A DNA stretch of 64,000 nt. It comes from Orlajensenia stereocauli. Lineage in GTDB: Bacteria > Actinomycetota > Actinomycetes > Actinomycetales > Microbacteriaceae. The first letter of the stretch is position 1. Every line of letters starts with the position of its first letter. Location of the stretch: NCBI RefSeq assembly GCF_039548895.1, contig NZ_JBCLVG010000003.1. One strand, written 5' to 3'. The notes under the pieces were generated by a model. That model was not told the DNA's origin. It saw only the letters and a program-made list of their open reading frames with translations, and did no database searches. Position numbers and translations under genes: made by a program. Of this stretch, positions 60,565 to 64,000 are shown one piece after another.

Positions 60565-60796
60565 GCGTCATCCGTTCTCGTCGGTGGAAGTGAGACCTGT
60601 CGAGCGTATCGGCGTCGAGAGTGACACCCGCGTGCGGTGCTCTCGCCGGAGCGGAGGGGTACGCGCCGGGTCGGTGCAACGGCCGACAGAGTCGCGTGCC
60701 CCGATTGCGGGACTGGTGTGACTGGTGGGAACCCCGTTAGCTTGCCCTGTTACCTCAACAAATTCACCCGAGCTCCCCTTCTTGCCCCTACACAAA

Positions 60797-60823
60797 CTGC
60801 GGCCGCTCGGGCCATAGCCGCAG
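60797..60823 (+). other. Leader hairpin upstream of pilB
   Basis: CTGCGGC (60797-60803) pairs with GCCGCAG (60817-60823), 13-base loop, followed by CTTTGG. Located in the 287-base leader before pilB. Could be a weak attenuator; no riboswitch motif is recognised. Confidence 0.35.
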
Positions 60824-60851
60824 CTTTGGTGTCCCCACCGGGAGGATCGGC

Positions 60852-62522
60852 GTGGCTGCGCTCTCAGAGATCCTCATCCTGCACGGGCACCTTCCCATCG
60901 AGCACCTCGACGAGATCATGGGAATGGACGAAAGCGACGAGGGTGCTGTCCGCGGCCTCGTCGATCGCGGCGTCATCAACGAGATGCAGCTCGCGAAGGC
61001 TCGTGCCGCCCAGGCCGGAGTCCCCTTCATAGAACTCGTCGACTATCCGGTGGAACGCGCAGCCGTCGTGCTCGTCTCCGCGGCAACCTGCCGGCGCTAC
61101 GAGGTCCTCCCGATCGCGCTCGCCCCCGGCCGCATCGTGGTCGCCATGACCAACCCCGGGGACGTTTTCGCGATCGACGACGTGCGGGAGGCATCCGGCC
61201 TTCAGGTCGTCGCCGTTGTCGCTGAGCGCCAGGATCTCCTCACCGCCATCGCCCGCTACCACCGAGCCGACGACGAGCTCAGCGATCTCACGACCACGCT
61301 CGAGGAGGAGAACGCTTCCCAGGTCAGCGATGCCTTCAGCGTCTCGGATGCGCAGGACGATGACGCCCCTATCGTGCGTTTCGTGAACCTCCTCGTGAGC
61401 CAGGCCATCGAAGACAACGCGTCCGACATCCACATCGAGCCCGCCGAGAAGAGCGTGCGCGTGCGGTACCGCATCGACGGGGTGCTGCATGAGATGCAAG
61501 GCGCACCGAAAAGCATCCAGAACGGCGTGATCTCGCGACTGAAGATCATGAGCGATATCGATATCGCCGAGCGTCGGAAGCCCCAGGACGGCCGCATGTC
61601 GGTCAATTCCGGCGGCCGCAAGATCGACCTGCGCGTAGCGACCCTCCCCACGGTCTGGGGCGAGAAGGTCGTCATGCGCATCCTCGACAACACCAACACC
61701 AGCCTCGACCTGCGCGACCTCGGCCTCAGCGAGGCCAACGCCGCGGTCTACCGGGAGTCGTACTCCAAGCCGTACGGCATGATCCTCGTCACAGGTCCGA
61801 CGGGTTCCGGAAAGTCGACCACCCTGTACTCGACCCTCAACGCAGTCGCGCGCACCGAGGTCAACGTCATCACGGTCGAAGACCCTGTCGAGTACCGGAT
61901 GGCCGGCATCAACCAGGTGCAGGTGAATGCCAAGGCCGGACTCACTTTCGCCAGTGCACTCCGCAGCATCCTCCGCTCCGACCCCGACATCGTGCTGCTC
62001 GGCGAGATCCGCGACCACGAGACGGCACAGATAGCGATCGAGGCCTCGCTGACCGGACACCTCGTGCTCTCGACCCTGCACACCAATGACGCGCCGAGCG
62101 CGGTCACTCGTCTCACCGAGATGGACATCGAGCCGTTCCTCGTCGGGTCGGCCCTCGACTGCGTCGTCGCCCAGCGTCTCGCACGCCGGCTCTGCGAACG
62201 CTGCAAGCACCCCATCTACACCGACGCGCGCCAGCTCGCCGCGCTCCGCTTCGACGTGGACCCCAACGGGGATCCCGTCGGCACGTTCGCCCCCACCGGA
62301 TGCTCGAGCTGCTCGAACACCGGCTACCGCGGACGCCTGGCTTTGCACGAGATCATGGCCGTCAACGAGGAGATCGAACGGATGGCCGTCGCCCGAGCCG
62401 CCTCCTCCGACATCGCCCGTGCCGCGCAGGCGAACGGGATGCGCACCCTGCGCCAGGATGGCTGGCTCAAGGTGCAGGCCGGCCTCACATCCGTCGAAGA
62501 GATCATGCGGGTCGTCGTCTGA
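60852..62522 (+). CDS. pilB: Type IV pilus assembly ATPase
   Basis: 556 residues from GTG 60852 with GGGAGG six bases upstream. Two N-terminal MshEN/GspE-N-type segments (ALSEILILHGHLPIEHLDEIM; LVDYPVERAAVVLV), then the ATPase: Walker A GPTGSGKST at 315-323, Asp/His boxes (DIHIEPAEKSVRVRYRIDG, LLGEIRDHETAQIAIEASL), and the tetracysteine zinc motif (LCERCKH, GCSSCSN) found in extension ATPases. Drives pilus assembly. Confidence 0.94.
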   Translation: MAALSEILILHGHLPIEHLDEIMGMDESDEGAVRGLVDRGVINEMQLAKARAAQAGVPFIELVDYPVERAAVVLVSAATCRRYEVLPIALAPGRIVVAMTNPGDVFAIDDVREASGLQVVAVVAERQDLLTAIARYHRADDELSDLTTTLEEENASQVSDAFSVSDAQDDDAPIVRFVNLLVSQAIEDNASDIHIEPAEKSVRVRYRIDGVLHEMQGAPKSIQNGVISRLKIMSDIDIAERRKPQDGRMSVNSGGRKIDLRVATLPTVWGEKVVMRILDNTNTSLDLRDLGLSEANAAVYRESYSKPYGMILVTGPTGSGKSTTLYSTLNAVARTEVNVITVEDPVEYRMAGINQVQVNAKAGLTFASALRSILRSDPDIVLLGEIRDHETAQIAIEASLTGHLVLSTLHTNDAPSAVTRLTEMDIEPFLVGSALDCVVAQRLARRLCERCKHPIYTDARQLAALRFDVDPNGDPVGTFAPTGCSSCSNTGYRGRLALHEIMAVNEEIERMAVARAASSDIARAAQANGMRTLRQDGWLKVQAGLTSVEEIMRVVV

Positions 62523-62547
62523 CGACCCGGGACAACAAGGAGAAGCA

Positions 62548-64000
62548 ATGACCGACCCTTACGAAGAGCTCCCGGTGACTCCGTCGGGAATCTCGTTCGA
62601 AGACTGGGCTGCGCTCCTGACCGGCGGCACGCAGGAGGCGCCCCTACGACCTCCGATGCGGGCGGAGCCGGTGGTTCCGCGCGATCCCGAGCCGACGGCG
62701 GCCTCCGGCGACCCGACGAACGACGAGCTCGCAACACTCTTCGAGTTGCAGTGGCGGGCAAGCCTGCGTGAGGAAGTCGTCCGCGACCCGCAGCACGATA
62801 GCGGCGCCGAGAAGTACCCCTCTGAGCCAGTAGTGCCCCGAAAGGCGGACCAGATGACAGAGCAACTGAACGAGCCCTTCGCGGCACCCGCGCTGCCTGA
62901 CTACGGGTCGATCGCCCCGCTCGAGCCGACCCCCTTCGTACCGGCGGCCACCACGTTGGATCCGATCGGCTCGCGGGCCGAAGCGCTGCGGCGGTCCTTC
63001 GAGGATGTCGTCGCCACTCCTGAGGACCGGGACTCCCCGCCTCCACCGCCGGCTGCCACCGCAGTGAACCGCGTCCGCGCCGAGCCGACCGCGACGGAGC
63101 TCCTGGAGGCGTGGTCACAGGCGGCGACTGAGCAGGGTGGGCCTGCACCGGAGACCGACCTGGTTCAGGACGAGGACCCTGCCGGGTTCGCCGTTCCGGT
63201 GCAGCCGATAGTTGTTGGCATCACCGCGGCCGGAGGACTCATCGACACCGACGCCACGAAGTCCAGCTCCGCGCCAGCGCCTGACCAGCTCGCCCCCGCG
63301 GCGGTGAGCGCTCCAGACATCTCGGGTTCGAAAGACGCAGAGGAAGAGGAGCGGATCTCCCCCCGCGACGGCGCGGACCCTGAGCTCATCGCGGCGCTGA
63401 TCGAGGTCGTCATGCAGGGAGCCTCCGACCTGCACGTCACCGCGAATTCGGCCCCCACCATCCGTATACACGGAGGCCTCAGCCAGCTACCCGGCGAAGC
63501 CTGGTCCAGCGACAAGGTACGGCAGGCGCTTTTCACCCTCCTGTCGCCGGAGCAGAAGCAGCGCTTCCAGCGCGAACTCGAACTCGACTTCGCCTACACG
63601 GTCTCCCAGAACGCCCGATTCCGAGTCAATTTCTATCAGCAGCGGGAGAGCATCGGCGCCGCGTTCCGAATCATCCCGACGGAGATCAAGACCCTCGGTG
63701 AGCTCGGCGTTCCGGAGTCAGTCGGACGATTCGCCTCCCTCCCACGCGGCCTGGTCCTCGTCACCGGCCCAACGGGCTCGGGGAAGTCGACCACTCTGGC
63801 GGCGCTCATCGACCTCGTCAACTCATCGCGTGCCGATCACATCGTCACCGTCGAGGATCCGATCGAGTTCATGCACAACCACAAGAAGTCGCTGGTCAAC
63901 CAGCGCGAAGTGGGCCACGACACGCACAGCTTCGCCTCTGCTCTCAAGCACGTCCTCCGCCAAGACCCCGACGTGATCCTGGTCGGCGAGCTCCGCGACC
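62548..64000 (+). CDS. pilT: Type IV pilus retraction ATPase with long N-terminal extension (3' end outside window)
   Basis: Open frame from ATG 62548 (AAGGAG five bases upstream) to the window end, 484 codons visible. Residues 1-277 are an unusual acidic, proline-rich extension with short recurring amphipathic pieces (DELATLFELQWRASLR, EALRRSFEDVV, ATELLEAWSQAA). The PilT core starts at about 278 (ELIAALIEVVMQGASDLHV), with Walker A GPTGSGKST at 407-415, ITVEDPIEF-like VEDPIEF and LVGELRD. Typical PilT is about 350 residues, so the extension is additional. Likely in the same operon as pilB. Confidence 0.9.
   Translation, partial: MTDPYEELPVTPSGISFEDWAALLTGGTQEAPLRPPMRAEPVVPRDPEPTAASGDPTNDELATLFELQWRASLREEVVRDPQHDSGAEKYPSEPVVPRKADQMTEQLNEPFAAPALPDYGSIAPLEPTPFVPAATTLDPIGSRAEALRRSFEDVVATPEDRDSPPPPPAATAVNRVRAEPTATELLEAWSQAATEQGGPAPETDLVQDEDPAGFAVPVQPIVVGITAAGGLIDTDATKSSSAPAPDQLAPAAVSAPDISGSKDAEEEERISPRDGADPELIAALIEVVMQGASDLHVTANSAPTIRIHGGLSQLPGEAWSSDKVRQALFTLLSPEQKQRFQRELELDFAYTVSQNARFRVNFYQQRESIGAAFRIIPTEIKTLGELGVPESVGRFASLPRGLVLVTGPTGSGKSTTLAALIDLVNSSRADHIVTVEDPIEFMHNHKKSLVNQREVGHDTHSFASALKHVLRQDPDVILVGELRD

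Noticed and set aside
60724..60823. c-di-GMP riboswitch in the pilB leader
   Set aside because: The conserved riboswitch core sequences are absent; only a simple hairpin is seen.

Overview
The window is a single 64 kb stretch of GC-rich actinobacterial chromosome. The rpoB-rpoC pair, ClpC, RadA, a mod operon with a HTH-TOBE regulator, DUF6458, DUF5997 and DUF1684 proteins, and a tad-free PilB/PilT pair all fit the family Microbacteriaceae; the genus cannot be fixed from sequence alone. Nothing points to a prophage, plasmid, insertion sequence, integron or CRISPR array. One tRNA (Ser, CGA) was found and no rRNA.

Layout. 0-13 kb: end of lysS, two small membrane proteins, a cardiolipin synthase, pirin, a lipoprotein, an XRE/DUF2975 pair behind an AT-rich candidate operator, clpC, argA-like acetyltransferase, a DUF4232-like anchored protein, SseB-like protein, radA and a CEOS-like dehydrogenase. 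13-23 kb: tRNA-Ser with a bidirectional terminator, class F sortase plus DUF4397 protein, VOC/HxlR pair, mopR-modABC, a second cardiolipin synthase with a leader ORF, and a Ser/Thr kinase. 23-35 kb: a MarR regulator with two small membrane proteins, DUF1206 protein, a large secreted Ig-like protein, cold-shock protein, glutamine amidotransferase with a HTH-less LysR-type domain protein, DUF5997, hydrolase, NUDIX-like protein, repeat-bearing membrane protein, nucleoside hydrolase/GNAT pair and a DEAD-box helicase. 35-43 kb: an unexplained intergenic region ending in a plus-strand terminator, then DUF1684, EVE, SRPBCC, ComB, CGNR, SprT and sugar-dehydrogenase genes, and pxpABC (5-oxoprolinase). 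43-50 kb: a DUF4062-STAND-TPR protein translationally coupled to an eight-helix membrane protein and divergent from a flavoprotein with a receiver-like N-terminus, then two tandem spermidine-synthase-like proteins. 50-58 kb: rpoB-rpoC with promoter and terminator. 58-64 kb: an esterase, a BadF-type kinase, an acetylxylan-esterase-like protein, and the start of a type IV pilus operon (pilB, and pilT with a long N-terminal extension, cut by the window end).

Two global patterns stand out. First, about 26 genes on both strands have no Shine-Dalgarno sequence but carry a TAnnnT-like hexamer ending six or seven bases before the start codon, which is what leaderless transcription looks like. Second, the heptamer GGATGCC/GGCATCC is very frequent across the window (roughly 70 by hand count) yet apparently absent from rpoB-rpoC. 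The best candidates for an undescribed system are the STAND/membrane-protein operon with its divergent flavoprotein, the possible small RNA at 35.4-35.7 kb, and the leader-ORF/hairpin arrangement in front of the second cardiolipin synthase.
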